Source of the DNA: Sphingomonas sp. IBVSS2
GTDB lineage: Bacteria; Pseudomonadota; Alphaproteobacteria; Sphingomonadales; Sphingomonadaceae
DNA length: 64,000 bases
Assembly: GCF_002127225.1 (NCBI RefSeq)
Contig: NZ_NFUR01000001.1
Coordinates: 559,592-623,591, forward strand
Reading direction: 5' to 3'
Shown here: positions 52,977-61,107 of the stretch, one piece after another
How positions within the stretch are numbered: position 1 is the first letter of the stretch
Layout of the letters: each line of letters starts with the position of its first letter
Made by a program: the position numbers and the translations under genes
Notes under the pieces: generated by a model
Database searches by the model: none
The model's input: the letters and a program-made list of their open reading frames with translations, nothing else
Told to the model about the DNA's origin: nothing

Positions 52977-54451
52977 AGCGGGCCGTGGTGGTCGGCGCGG
53001 GGATCGGCGGGCTGGCGCTCGCGATCCGGCTGCAGTCGGCGGGCGTCGAGACCATGGTGCTGGAGGCGCGCGACAAGCCGGGCGGGCGCGCCTATTTCTG
53101 GGAAAGGGACGGCTTCACCTTCGACGCCGGGCCCACCGTGATCACCGCTCCCGAGGCGCTGCGCGAGCTCTGGCAGCTTTCCGGGCACGACATGGCGGCC
53201 GATGTGAAGCTGAAGCCGGTCACGCCCTTCTATCGCCTGTCCTGGCCCGACGGCACGCGCTTCGACTATTCCAATGACGATCACCAGCTCGCCGCCGAGA
53301 TCGCGCGGCTGGAGCCGCAGGACGTCGCCGGATATGGCCGCTTCCTCGAATATGCCGCCGGCGTGTACGAGGAAGGCTATGTGAGGCTCGGCCATGTCGC
53401 GTTCCAGGACGTCATGGCGATGGTCCGCGCCGCGCCCGCGCTCGCCAAGTACGGCGCCTGGCGCTCGGTCTATGCCAAGGTGGCGAGCTTCATCCGCAAC
53501 GAGAAGCTGCGCCAGGCCTTTTCCTTCCACACGCTGCTGGTCGGCGGAAATCCGATGACCGCGAGCGCGATCTACGCGCTGATCCACCAGCTCGAGCGCC
53601 AGAGCGGGGTCTGGTGGGCGGAGGGTGGCACCAACCGGCTCGTCGCCGGGATGGTCCGCCATTTCGAGCGGCTGGGCGGCGTGCTGCGGCTCGGCGATCC
53701 GGTGACCGGGATCGACACGCTGGGCGACCTCGTCACCGGGGTGCGCACGGCGAGCGGCCGGGAGCTGCAGGTCGATGCGCTCGCCTGCAATGCGGACGTG
53801 GTCCACGGCTATCGCGACCTGCTGAAGGGCTCGCGCTCCAGCCAGCGCGCGGCGCAGGCGCTGGTGCGCAAGCGCTTCTCGCCGTCGCTGTTCCTCGTTC
53901 ATTTCGGCGTGCGGGGGACCTTTCCCGACATCGCCCACCATTCGGTGCTGTTCGGGCCCCGCTATCAGGGCCTGCTCGCCGACATCTTCGATCACGGCGT
54001 GCTGAGCGAGGATTTCTCGCTCTATCTCCATCATCCGAGCGCGAGCGATCCCACCATGGCGCCCGCCGGCCATGCGACCTTCTACGCGCTCGTCCCGGTG
54101 CCGCATCTCGGCAAGTTCCCGGCGGACTGGCGCGAGATCGCCCCGATCCTGGAGGAACGTATCCTCGCCGAGATCCAGCGCCGGCTGATTCCCGACCTCA
54201 AGGACCGGATCGTCACGAAGTTCAGCTATGCGCCGCCCGACTTCCGCGACGATCTCGGCGCGCATCTGGGCTCGGCCTTCAGCCTCGAGCCGATCCTCAC
54301 CCAGAGCGCCTGGTTCCGCACCCATAATCGCGACGATGCGATCCACAACCTGTTCTTCGTCGGCGCCGGCACGCATCCCGGTGCCGGCATTCCCGGCGTG
54401 GTCGGCAGCGCGAAGGCGACCGCGGCACTGATGCTGGGCGACGGCAAGTGA
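52973..54451 (+). CDS. crtI: Phytoene desaturase
   Basis: Introduces four double bonds into phytoene to give lycopene. The 492-residue FAD enzyme starts KRAVVVGAGIGGLALAIRLQSAG. It has EARDKPGGRAYFWERDGFTFDAGPTVITAP, GGTNRLVAGMVRHFERLGG and the C-terminal NLFFVGAGTHPGAGIPGVVGSAKATA, the CrtI signature. The start is a GTG overlapping the crtY stop (GTGA). The long upstream extension of this frame is a crtY shadow. A 64-base gap follows before the LOG gene. Confidence 0.95.
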   Translation: MKRAVVVGAGIGGLALAIRLQSAGVETMVLEARDKPGGRAYFWERDGFTFDAGPTVITAPEALRELWQLSGHDMAADVKLKPVTPFYRLSWPDGTRFDYSNDDHQLAAEIARLEPQDVAGYGRFLEYAAGVYEEGYVRLGHVAFQDVMAMVRAAPALAKYGAWRSVYAKVASFIRNEKLRQAFSFHTLLVGGNPMTASAIYALIHQLERQSGVWWAEGGTNRLVAGMVRHFERLGGVLRLGDPVTGIDTLGDLVTGVRTASGRELQVDALACNADVVHGYRDLLKGSRSSQRAAQALVRKRFSPSLFLVHFGVRGTFPDIAHHSVLFGPRYQGLLADIFDHGVLSEDFSLYLHHPSASDPTMAPAGHATFYALVPVPHLGKFPADWREIAPILEERILAEIQRRLIPDLKDRIVTKFSYAPPDFRDDLGAHLGSAFSLEPILTQSAWFRTHNRDDAIHNLFFVGAGTHPGAGIPGVVGSAKATAALMLGDGK

Positions 54452-54515
54452 GCGGCTTGCCCCGGCGCGCATTCTGGCCGAAGGCGAGGCGGATCATGGC
54501 TATCGGGAAGATCAA

Positions 54516-55097
54516 ATGAAGCGTGTCGCAGTGTATTGCGGTTCGGCCACGCCGGCCGACCCCGTCTATATCGAGGCCGCGCGCCATGTCGGCCGCACGC
54601 TGGCGCAGCGCGATATCGGCATCGTCTATGGCGGCGGCCGGCTCGGCCTGATGGGCGCGGTCGCCGATGCGGCGCTGGAAGCCGGCGGCGAAGTGATCGG
54701 CGTGATCCCCGAGCTGCTGGTCAATGCCGAAGTCGCGCATCGCGGTTGCACCGAGCTCCACGTCGTCGCCACCATGCACGAGCGCAAGGCGCGCTTCACC
54801 GACATCGCGGACGGCTTCATCAACCTGCCGGGCGGCACCGGCACGATGGACGAGCTGTGGGAAGCGCTCAGCTGGGCCCAGCTCGGCTATCACACCGATC
54901 CGGTCGGCCTGCTCAACATCGCCGGCTATTACGACAAGCTCGTGGAGTTCTGGCAGCATATGGGCCAGGTCGGCTTCGTCCGGCCGCAGCACCAGAACAT
55001 GCTGATCGTCGACGGCACGCTCGAGGGGCTGCTCGACAAGATGGTCGGGGCCAAGCCAGTCGAGACGATCGTCCAGATGCGGCGCGGCGATCTGTGA
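54516..55097 (+). CDS. LOG-family protein (cytokinin-type phosphoribohydrolase)
   Basis: A 193-residue Rossmann-like protein of the LOG family, formerly annotated as lysine decarboxylase. VAVYCGSATPADPVY, IVYGGGRLGLMGAVADAALEAGGEVIGVIP and FINLPGGTGTMDELWEALSWAQLG contain the nucleotide-binding and PGGxGTxxE catalytic signatures of phosphoribohydrolases that release bases from nucleotide 5'-monophosphates. It sits inside the carotenoid block, and its TGA overlaps the crtB GTG start. A link to carotenoid output is not evident from the chemistry. Confidence 0.9.
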   Translation: MKRVAVYCGSATPADPVYIEAARHVGRTLAQRDIGIVYGGGRLGLMGAVADAALEAGGEVIGVIPELLVNAEVAHRGCTELHVVATMHERKARFTDIADGFINLPGGTGTMDELWEALSWAQLGYHTDPVGLLNIAGYYDKLVEFWQHMGQVGFVRPQHQNMLIVDGTLEGLLDKMVGAKPVETIVQMRRGDL

Positions 55098-56038
55098 GTT
55101 CCCTGCTTCCTGCGCGCGCCGCGATCGTCGCGACCGCGCAGGAAGCGATCGCGCGGGGCTCGAGAAGCTTTGCGGCCGCCAGCCGGCTGTTCGAGCGCGG
55201 GACGCGCGAGCGGGCCTGGCTGCTCTATGCCTGGTGCCGCGCCTGCGACGACCTTGCCGACGGGCAGGATCATGGCGGCGAAGCGCGCGCGGCGGATGCC
55301 CGGGCCGGCCTGGCGCGCATCCGGCTGCTGACCGAGGCGGCGCTCGCCGGGGAGCGGGTGGGCGATCCCGCCTTCGATGCGTTGCGCATCGTCGCCGCCG
55401 AGGCGAAGCTGCCGCACCGATTCGTCCGGGACGTGGTCGAGGGCTTCGCGCTCGATGCGGCGGAGTGGATGCCGCGGCACGAGGACGACCTGTATCGCTA
55501 TGCCTATCATGTCGCCGGTGCCGTTGGCTGCCTGATGGCGGTGATCATGGGCGTCTCGCCCGAGGATGAGGCGACGCTTGACCGCGCCTGCGACCTCGGC
55601 ATCGCTTTCCAGCTCGCCAATATCGCGCGCGATATCAAGGCCGACGACCGGATGGGGCGCTGCTACCTGCCCCAGGACTGGCTGGCCGAGATGGACATCC
55701 CGCCCGGGCAGCACATGAAGCCGCCCTTTCGCCCGCGCCTCGCCATTCTCGCCGGCCGGCTCACGAAGCGCGCGGCGGATCATGCCGAGAGTGCCCGGGG
55801 CGGCACGCCGGCGCTCGGCTTTCGCTCCGCCTGGGCGGTGCTCGCCGCCGCCGGCATCTATGGCGATATCGCGAAGAAGGTCGCCGAGCGCGGCGAGCAG
55901 GCCTGGGATCGCCGCGCCGCCACTTCCGGCGTCGAGAAGATCGGCTGGATCGCCCGCGCCGGGTGGCAGGCGCTGCGCCGCCGGGATCTCTATCCCGCCG
56001 TGCAGCGCGATCCCGCGCTCTGGACGCGCCCTCGCTAG
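55094..56038 (+). CDS. crtB: Phytoene synthase
   Basis: Condenses two geranylgeranyl diphosphates to phytoene. The 314-residue isoprenyl synthase has the two Asp-rich Mg sites: CDDLADGQD and NIARDIKADD, plus LYAWCRACDD, RYAYHVAGAVGCLMAVIMG and GRCYLPQDWLAE. The start is a GTG at 55094 overlapping the LOG stop. crtE (geranylgeranyl diphosphate synthase) and crtZ are not in the window and must be supplied elsewhere for a complete pathway. Confidence 0.94.
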   Translation: MSSLLPARAAIVATAQEAIARGSRSFAAASRLFERGTRERAWLLYAWCRACDDLADGQDHGGEARAADARAGLARIRLLTEAALAGERVGDPAFDALRIVAAEAKLPHRFVRDVVEGFALDAAEWMPRHEDDLYRYAYHVAGAVGCLMAVIMGVSPEDEATLDRACDLGIAFQLANIARDIKADDRMGRCYLPQDWLAEMDIPPGQHMKPPFRPRLAILAGRLTKRAADHAESARGGTPALGFRSAWAVLAAAGIYGDIAKKVAERGEQAWDRRAATSGVEKIGWIARAGWQALRRRDLYPAVQRDPALWTRPR

Positions 56039-56161
56039 GGTCCGTACTCGATCACGACCCTTGCCGTCCGCTCCCCGGAGCCCCGGTCGATCGCGCTCCC
56101 CTTTCCGGGGCCGATAGCCAAAAGTTGCATCCCGGCGCCGAGCGCCCCAGATTTGGCGGCG

Positions 56162-57988
56162 ATGGCTTCCAATCCCGATGCACCCGCCGGCGAGCGCCCG
56201 ATGCTGGCCACGCTGCGGCGTTTCCTCCCCTATCTGTGGCCCAGGGATGCGCCGGGCCTGCGCGTGCGCATCGTCGTCGCGCTCGGCCTGGTGGTCGTGT
56301 CCAAGCTGGTCCAGGTCTATGGCGCGCCCTTCGCGCTGCAGGGTGCGATCGATCGGATGGCGGGCGGCTCGCGCGATGCGGTGTGGCTCGTCGTGGCGCT
56401 GGTCGCCGGCTATGCCGCCGCGCGCTTCGGCACCGTCCTCTTCGACAATCTGCGCAACGCCGTGTTCGAGAAGGTGGGGCAGGACGCAACGCGCCGCCTG
56501 GCGGCCGATGTGTTCCGCCACCTGCATCAGCTGAGCCTGCGCTTCCATCTCGAGCGCCGAACCGGCGCGATCACCAAGGTGGTGGAACGCGGCACCAAGA
56601 GCATCGACACGATGCTCTATTTCCTGCTGTTCAACATCGCGCCCACGATCCTCGAGCTCGCGCTGGTCGTGGGCATTTTCTGGACGCGCTACGGGGTGTG
56701 GCTGGTCGCCGGCACCATGGCGATGGTGGTGCTCTACATCGCCTTCACGCGCTGGGTGACCGACTGGCGCTCCAAGCTGCGCGAGAAGATGAACGACCTC
56801 GATACCGGCGCCGTCGCGCACGCGGTCGATTCGCTGCTCAATTTCGAGACGGTGAAATATTTCAATGCCGAGGCCCGCGAGGCGCGGCGCTACGAGAATG
56901 CCGTCACAGCCTATGCCCGCGCCGCGACCACCAGCGAGAACAGCCTTGCCTGGCTCAACATCGGCCAGGCGCTGATCACCAACTTCATGCTCGGCGCGGG
57001 CATGGCGCTGGTGGTGTTCGGCTGGAGCAGCGGCAAGTTCACCGCGGGCGACGTGGTGCTGGTCTCGACGCTGCTGTCGCAGCTGTTCCGCCCGCTCGAC
57101 ATGCTCGGCTGGGTCTATCGCACCATAAGGCAAGGCGTGATCGACATGGGCAGCATGTTCGACCTGCTCGACGCGCATGCCGAGGTGCGCGATGCGCCGA
57201 ACGCCGCGACGCTCGTCGTCACGCGCGGCCATGTCCGGTTCGAGGACGTGCATTTCGGCTATGACCCGGACCGCGAGATATTGAAGGGCATCGATCTCGA
57301 CATTCCGGCCGGCGCCACCGTCGCGGTGGTCGGCCCCTCGGGCGCGGGCAAGTCGACGCTGGCGCGGCTGATGTACCGTTTCTACGACGTCACCGGCGGT
57401 CGCATCACCATCGACGATTGGGACATACGCGACGTGACCCAGGCGTCGCTGCGCGGGAGCATCGGCATCGTCCCGCAGGACACGGTGCTGTTCAACGACA
57501 CGATCGGCTACAATATCGCCTATGGCCGCGAAGGCGCGAGCGACGACGAGATCGCGGCGGCGGCGCGGGGGGCCGCGATCGCCGGCTTCATCCAGTCGCT
57601 GCCCGCCGGTTTCGATACCCGGGTCGGCGAGCGCGGGCTCAAGCTCTCGGGCGGCGAGAAGCAGCGCGTCGCCATCGCGCGCACGCTGGTCAAGAACCCG
57701 CCGATCCTGATCCTCGACGAAGCGACCAGCGCGCTCGACAGCCGGACCGAGGCGGACATCCAGGCGACGCTGGAGGCGATCGAGCACGGCCGCACGACCA
57801 TCGTCATCGCCCATCGGCTCTCGACGGTGGTTCATGCCGACCGGATCATCGTGCTGGAGTCCGGCCGCGTCGCCGAGCAGGGCACGCACGCCTGGCTCTT
57901 GCGCAAGAACGGTCTCTATGCCGAGATGTGGGCGCGGCAGGCGCAGGAGCGCGCGGCCGAAGGCGGAGAGGAAGTCCCCGCCGAATAG
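56162..57988 (+). CDS. Atm1-type ABC exporter (membrane + ATPase half-transporter)
   Basis: A 608-residue half-transporter of the Atm1/HMT1 family. The transmembrane domain occupies about residues 15-330. FHLERRTGAITKVVERGTKSID and LLNFETVKYFNAEAREARRYENA are typical of Atm1 proteins that export glutathione-linked sulfur or metal species. The ATPase domain has Walker A VGPSGAGKSTL near residue 392, signature KLSGGEKQRVAIAR near 495 and Walker B ILILDEATSALD near 515. The start is the ATG at 56162; a TTG three codons earlier is also possible. It follows crtB by 123 bases. Confidence 0.93.
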   Translation: MASNPDAPAGERPMLATLRRFLPYLWPRDAPGLRVRIVVALGLVVVSKLVQVYGAPFALQGAIDRMAGGSRDAVWLVVALVAGYAAARFGTVLFDNLRNAVFEKVGQDATRRLAADVFRHLHQLSLRFHLERRTGAITKVVERGTKSIDTMLYFLLFNIAPTILELALVVGIFWTRYGVWLVAGTMAMVVLYIAFTRWVTDWRSKLREKMNDLDTGAVAHAVDSLLNFETVKYFNAEAREARRYENAVTAYARAATTSENSLAWLNIGQALITNFMLGAGMALVVFGWSSGKFTAGDVVLVSTLLSQLFRPLDMLGWVYRTIRQGVIDMGSMFDLLDAHAEVRDAPNAATLVVTRGHVRFEDVHFGYDPDREILKGIDLDIPAGATVAVVGPSGAGKSTLARLMYRFYDVTGGRITIDDWDIRDVTQASLRGSIGIVPQDTVLFNDTIGYNIAYGREGASDDEIAAAARGAAIAGFIQSLPAGFDTRVGERGLKLSGGEKQRVAIARTLVKNPPILILDEATSALDSRTEADIQATLEAIEHGRTTIVIAHRLSTVVHADRIIVLESGRVAEQGTHAWLLRKNGLYAEMWARQAQERAAEGGEEVPAE

Positions 57989-57996
57989 GAGGGGCG

Positions 57997-58914
57997 ATGA
58001 TTGGGTTCCTGGTTGCGCTGGCGGTGGCGATCGGCGCGCTCGTGCTCTGGTCGGCATATGTATCGCGCGGCGTCGAGCGCTGGGTGCCGATGGACGGCAA
58101 GCAGATCGACGTGCCGGGCGTGCGGATCCATTATGTGGAGGCCGGGCCCGCCGATGCACCCGCCATCGTGATGATCCACGGCATCATGAGCCAGCTGCGC
58201 GTCTTCACCTATGCGCTGGCCGGCCGGCTGGCCACGGACCGCCGCGTGATCGTGATGGACCGCCCCGGCTGGGGCTATTCCACGCTCACCGGGCCGCGGC
58301 TCGACATTCCGGGCCAGGCCGATGCCGTCGCCGCCGCGATCCGGGCGCTGGGGCTGGAGAAGCCCCTCCTCGTCGGCCATTCGATGGGCGGCGCGGTGAG
58401 CCTGGCGCTGGCGCTGCGCCATCCCGATGCGGTTCGCGGCCTGGGGCTGATCGCGCCCTACACCCAGCCGATCGATGCGCCGCCGGCGCCGCTCGCCGGG
58501 CTGCAGGTGCCGGCCTTGCTTCGCCCGCTGATCGCCTGGACGATCGCGGTGCCGCTCTCGATGCGTACCGGCAAGGCGAAGACGGCGGCGGTCTTCGCGC
58601 CCGATCCGGTCCCCGAGGATTTCGCGATTCGGGCGGGCGGCGCGCTGGCCATCCGGCCGCGCAGCTTCCAGATGGGCTGCTACGAGATCGAGATGGGTCC
58701 CGGCGCGATGCAGGCCCAGTCGCCGCGCTATGGCGAGATCGCGATGCCGGTCTCGATCCTCTACGGCCGGCAGGACGCGCTGCTCGATCCCGAGCTGCAT
58801 GGCGGCAGGACGGCCGGCGCGGTGCGGAACGGCAAGGTCGAGTATCTCGATGGCGGCCATATGCTGCCGGTGACGCATGTCGACGCCACCGAGGCCTGGC
58901 TGCGCGGGCTCTAG
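57997..58914 (+). CDS. Alpha/beta hydrolase, N-terminally anchored
   Basis: A 305-residue alpha/beta hydrolase with one N-terminal hydrophobic helix (IGFLVALAVAIGALVLWSAYV). Motifs: oxyanion MIHGIMSQLRV, nucleophile LLVGHSMGGAVSLALAL, acid YGRQDALLDP and His GGHMLPVTH, a complete triad. An AGGAGGGG ribosome site precedes the ATG at 57997, 8 bases after the Atm1-type gene's stop. The stop shares CTAG with the convergent HerA-like gene. The substrate is unknown. Confidence 0.88.
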   Translation: MIGFLVALAVAIGALVLWSAYVSRGVERWVPMDGKQIDVPGVRIHYVEAGPADAPAIVMIHGIMSQLRVFTYALAGRLATDRRVIVMDRPGWGYSTLTGPRLDIPGQADAVAAAIRALGLEKPLLVGHSMGGAVSLALALRHPDAVRGLGLIAPYTQPIDAPPAPLAGLQVPALLRPLIAWTIAVPLSMRTGKAKTAAVFAPDPVPEDFAIRAGGALAIRPRSFQMGCYEIEMGPGAMQAQSPRYGEIAMPVSILYGRQDALLDPELHGGRTAGAVRNGKVEYLDGGHMLPVTHVDATEAWLRGL

Positions 58915-60371
58915 CCGCCGATCTCCGCCGGCTGGGTCGTCCAGCCGAGCCGCGGAATCGTGATCGAGCGCTTGCCCGAAAGGTCCGTGCGGGTGACGAA
59001 CAACTCGCGGCTCTCGATATATTGCAGCAGCCGGCGCACGCGGCCGAGCGAGCTGGTGCCATAGGTGGCGGCGATCTCGGCGTCGCTCGGGCAGGGCGCC
59101 CCTTCGCGTGCCGCGCGGGCGACGAGCAGGAACGGGCCCAGCATATCGTCGGGCAAGGCGCGTGCCGCGTCCAGCGCCTGGGCCCAATCCGCGTCCGGAT
59201 CGCCATGGATGCCGGCGCGCGCAGCCGAGAGCCGGCGGACGAAGGCGGAAAGATCGAGCGGCGGCCGGGCGAGGCCGACCATCCGGCAGCGCACCAGGAA
59301 ATCCTGATAGAGCACGGAAGGCGAGCGATAGGCGCTTTCCGTATCGGTGACGATGTCGCGCAGCACATCGGCGATCTTGGCGGCGGCTTCCTCGGGATCG
59401 ACGTCGGGGATTTCCTCGCGTGCCGGCGTCGAACGGGCAAGCGCTTCGAGCAGCCGGTCCGAGGCGAGCTGCGGTGCCTGCACCGGCGCCGGCGGGGCGG
59501 GGGGCGTCCATTCGGGCTCGGCGGGGGCGAGCAGCAGGTCCTTCAGCTCCGCCGAGGGCGCCTCGGGCAGCGGAGTCAGCTTGGGGCTGCCGCTGCGCGC
59601 ACTGGTCTCCACCGCGCCGATCTGCACCGAGATCGGCCGGCGCGACACGGCGGGGCCGAGCGCGAGGAAATGGCCGCGCGCGAGATCGCGGATCGCCTCG
59701 GCCTGGCGGCGCTCCATGCCGAGCAGATCGGCGGCGCGTGCCATGTCGATGTCGAGGAACGTGCGCCCCATCAGGAAGTTCGAGGCTTCGGCCGCCACGT
59801 TCTTGGCCAGCTTGGCGAGGCGCTGGGTGGCGATCACGCCCGCCAGGCCGCGCTTGCGCCCGCGGCACATCAGGTTGGTCATCGCCGAGAGCGAGGCGCG
59901 GCGCACGTCTTCCGCCACTTCGCCGCCTCCCGAAGGCGCGAACAGCTGCGCCTCGTCCACCACCACCAGCGCCGGATACCAATGGTCGCGCGGCGCATCG
60001 AACAGCGCATTGAGGAAGGCGGCGGCGCACTTCATCTGCCCCTCGGCCTCCAGCCCCTCCAGGCTGAGCACCACCGAAGCCCGGTGCTCGCGAATCCGGG
60101 TGGCGAAGCGCGCGATCTCGCGCTCCGAATAATCGGCCGCCTCGATGGCGATATGGCCATATTTGTCGCCGAGCGTGACGAAGTCGCCCTCGGGATCGAT
60201 CACCACTTGCTGGACATGGCCGGCGCTCCGCTCGAGCAGCCGGCGCAGCAGGTGCGACTTGCCCGACCCCGAATTGCCCTGGACGAGCAATCGCGTCGCC
60301 AGCAGCTCTTCGAGATCCATGGCGACGGCATCACCCTTGCCGTCCAACCCCATGTCCACGCGCACCGTCAT
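58911..60371 (-). CDS. HerA-like P-loop ATPase
   Basis: A 486-residue ATPase of the HerA/FtsK superfamily (DUF87-type). Walker A VQGNSGSGKSHLLRRLL lies near residue 34, Walker B YPALVVVDEAQLFAP near 140, and an arginine-rich GRKRGLAGVIATQRLAKLAKN follows. The C-terminal half (from about residue 250) is Pro-rich, then a winged-helix-like segment with EIAATYGTSSLGRVRRLLQYIES. No NurA partner is adjacent. The role could be DNA end processing or translocation, by family. The ATG at 60371 is used; an upstream extension is antisense to the gene at 60530. Confidence 0.85.
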   Translation of the reverse strand: MTVRVDMGLDGKGDAVAMDLEELLATRLLVQGNSGSGKSHLLRRLLERSAGHVQQVVIDPEGDFVTLGDKYGHIAIEAADYSEREIARFATRIREHRASVVLSLEGLEAEGQMKCAAAFLNALFDAPRDHWYPALVVVDEAQLFAPSGGGEVAEDVRRASLSAMTNLMCRGRKRGLAGVIATQRLAKLAKNVAAEASNFLMGRTFLDIDMARAADLLGMERRQAEAIRDLARGHFLALGPAVSRRPISVQIGAVETSARSGSPKLTPLPEAPSAELKDLLLAPAEPEWTPPAPPAPVQAPQLASDRLLEALARSTPAREEIPDVDPEEAAAKIADVLRDIVTDTESAYRSPSVLYQDFLVRCRMVGLARPPLDLSAFVRRLSAARAGIHGDPDADWAQALDAARALPDDMLGPFLLVARAAREGAPCPSDAEIAATYGTSSLGRVRRLLQYIESRELFVTRTDLSGKRSITIPRLGWTTQPAEIGG

Positions 60372-60529
60372 CGCCGGACGCTTTGGCCGATGGCGGTGGC
60401 GGGGGGAAGCGCATTCCGGCGAAAATCTGTGGGCGGTACGCTTGCGAACCGCCCCGCCCGGCCGGCGGCGGGGCGCGACCCCCTTGCGGGATCCCGGCGC
60501 GGCGCGGATATTCGCCGGAGGAACAGGGG

Positions 60530-61069
60530 ATGATCGACATGCGGGCATGGGTTCCGGCGGCCGTCGGTGCCGCGCTGCTTCTGCCGGCCGGCGCGTGGGC
60601 GCAGGCGGTGAGGATCGCGCCCGGCGAGGAAGCGGCCTTCTCCTTCGATGGGCGAACGGCCGGCGAAGTGCGGCGGGCCGCCGCCGCGCCCACGCCGTTC
60701 GAGGCCGCGGTCGGCCGCGAATATTCGGACATGACGCCACCGGAGGCTCCCGTGCCCGAGGCGGCGCCGCTGCCGAACGAGAACAGGCTGCCGCCGCTGC
60801 CGATACCCGATCCGGGGAAGCTGCGCTTCCGCTTCCTGCTGGTGCCGGGCACCAGCCATTCGCTGCTGATCGTCCTCAACGGCTATCCGAAAGCGCTTCT
60901 CTATCGCGCGCGGATCTGGGCGCATGGCGGCAACGGGCCGACCGATGTCTGCCTGGTGATGCCCGGCAAGCCCGGGGTCGAACATTGGCCCTATGCGATC
61001 AGCGCGATCGAGGTCAGCGCCTTCGAACTGGTCGATTGGAAGCCCGAGGACGGCGTTCCCTGCAAATAG
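60530..61069 (+). CDS. Exported hypothetical protein
   Basis: A 179-residue protein with a signal peptide cleaved near GAWAQA. GREYSDMTPPEAPVPEAAPLPNEN is a proline-rich linker, and the C-terminal domain has GTSHSLLIVLNGYPKALLYRARIWAHGGNGPTDVCLVMPGKPGVEHWPYAISAIEVSAFELV. Two cysteines near the end could be paired. The start at 60530 has GGAGGAA about 8 bases upstream. I do not recognise a named family. It is 39 bases upstream of recQ on the same strand and divergent from the HerA-like gene. Confidence 0.78.
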   Translation: MIDMRAWVPAAVGAALLLPAGAWAQAVRIAPGEEAAFSFDGRTAGEVRRAAAAPTPFEAAVGREYSDMTPPEAPVPEAAPLPNENRLPPLPIPDPGKLRFRFLLVPGTSHSLLIVLNGYPKALLYRARIWAHGGNGPTDVCLVMPGKPGVEHWPYAISAIEVSAFELVDWKPEDGVPCK

Positions 61070-61107
61070 CCTCGACTTCGCCGGCCGTCCCCCGCTAACC
61101 GGGCGCG

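Noticed and set aside
54929..58159. 1076-codon minus-strand open frame under crtB and the Atm1-type gene
   Set aside because: Antisense shadow with Arg/His/Gln-rich composition; the plus strand carries intact crtB and ABC exporter motifs.
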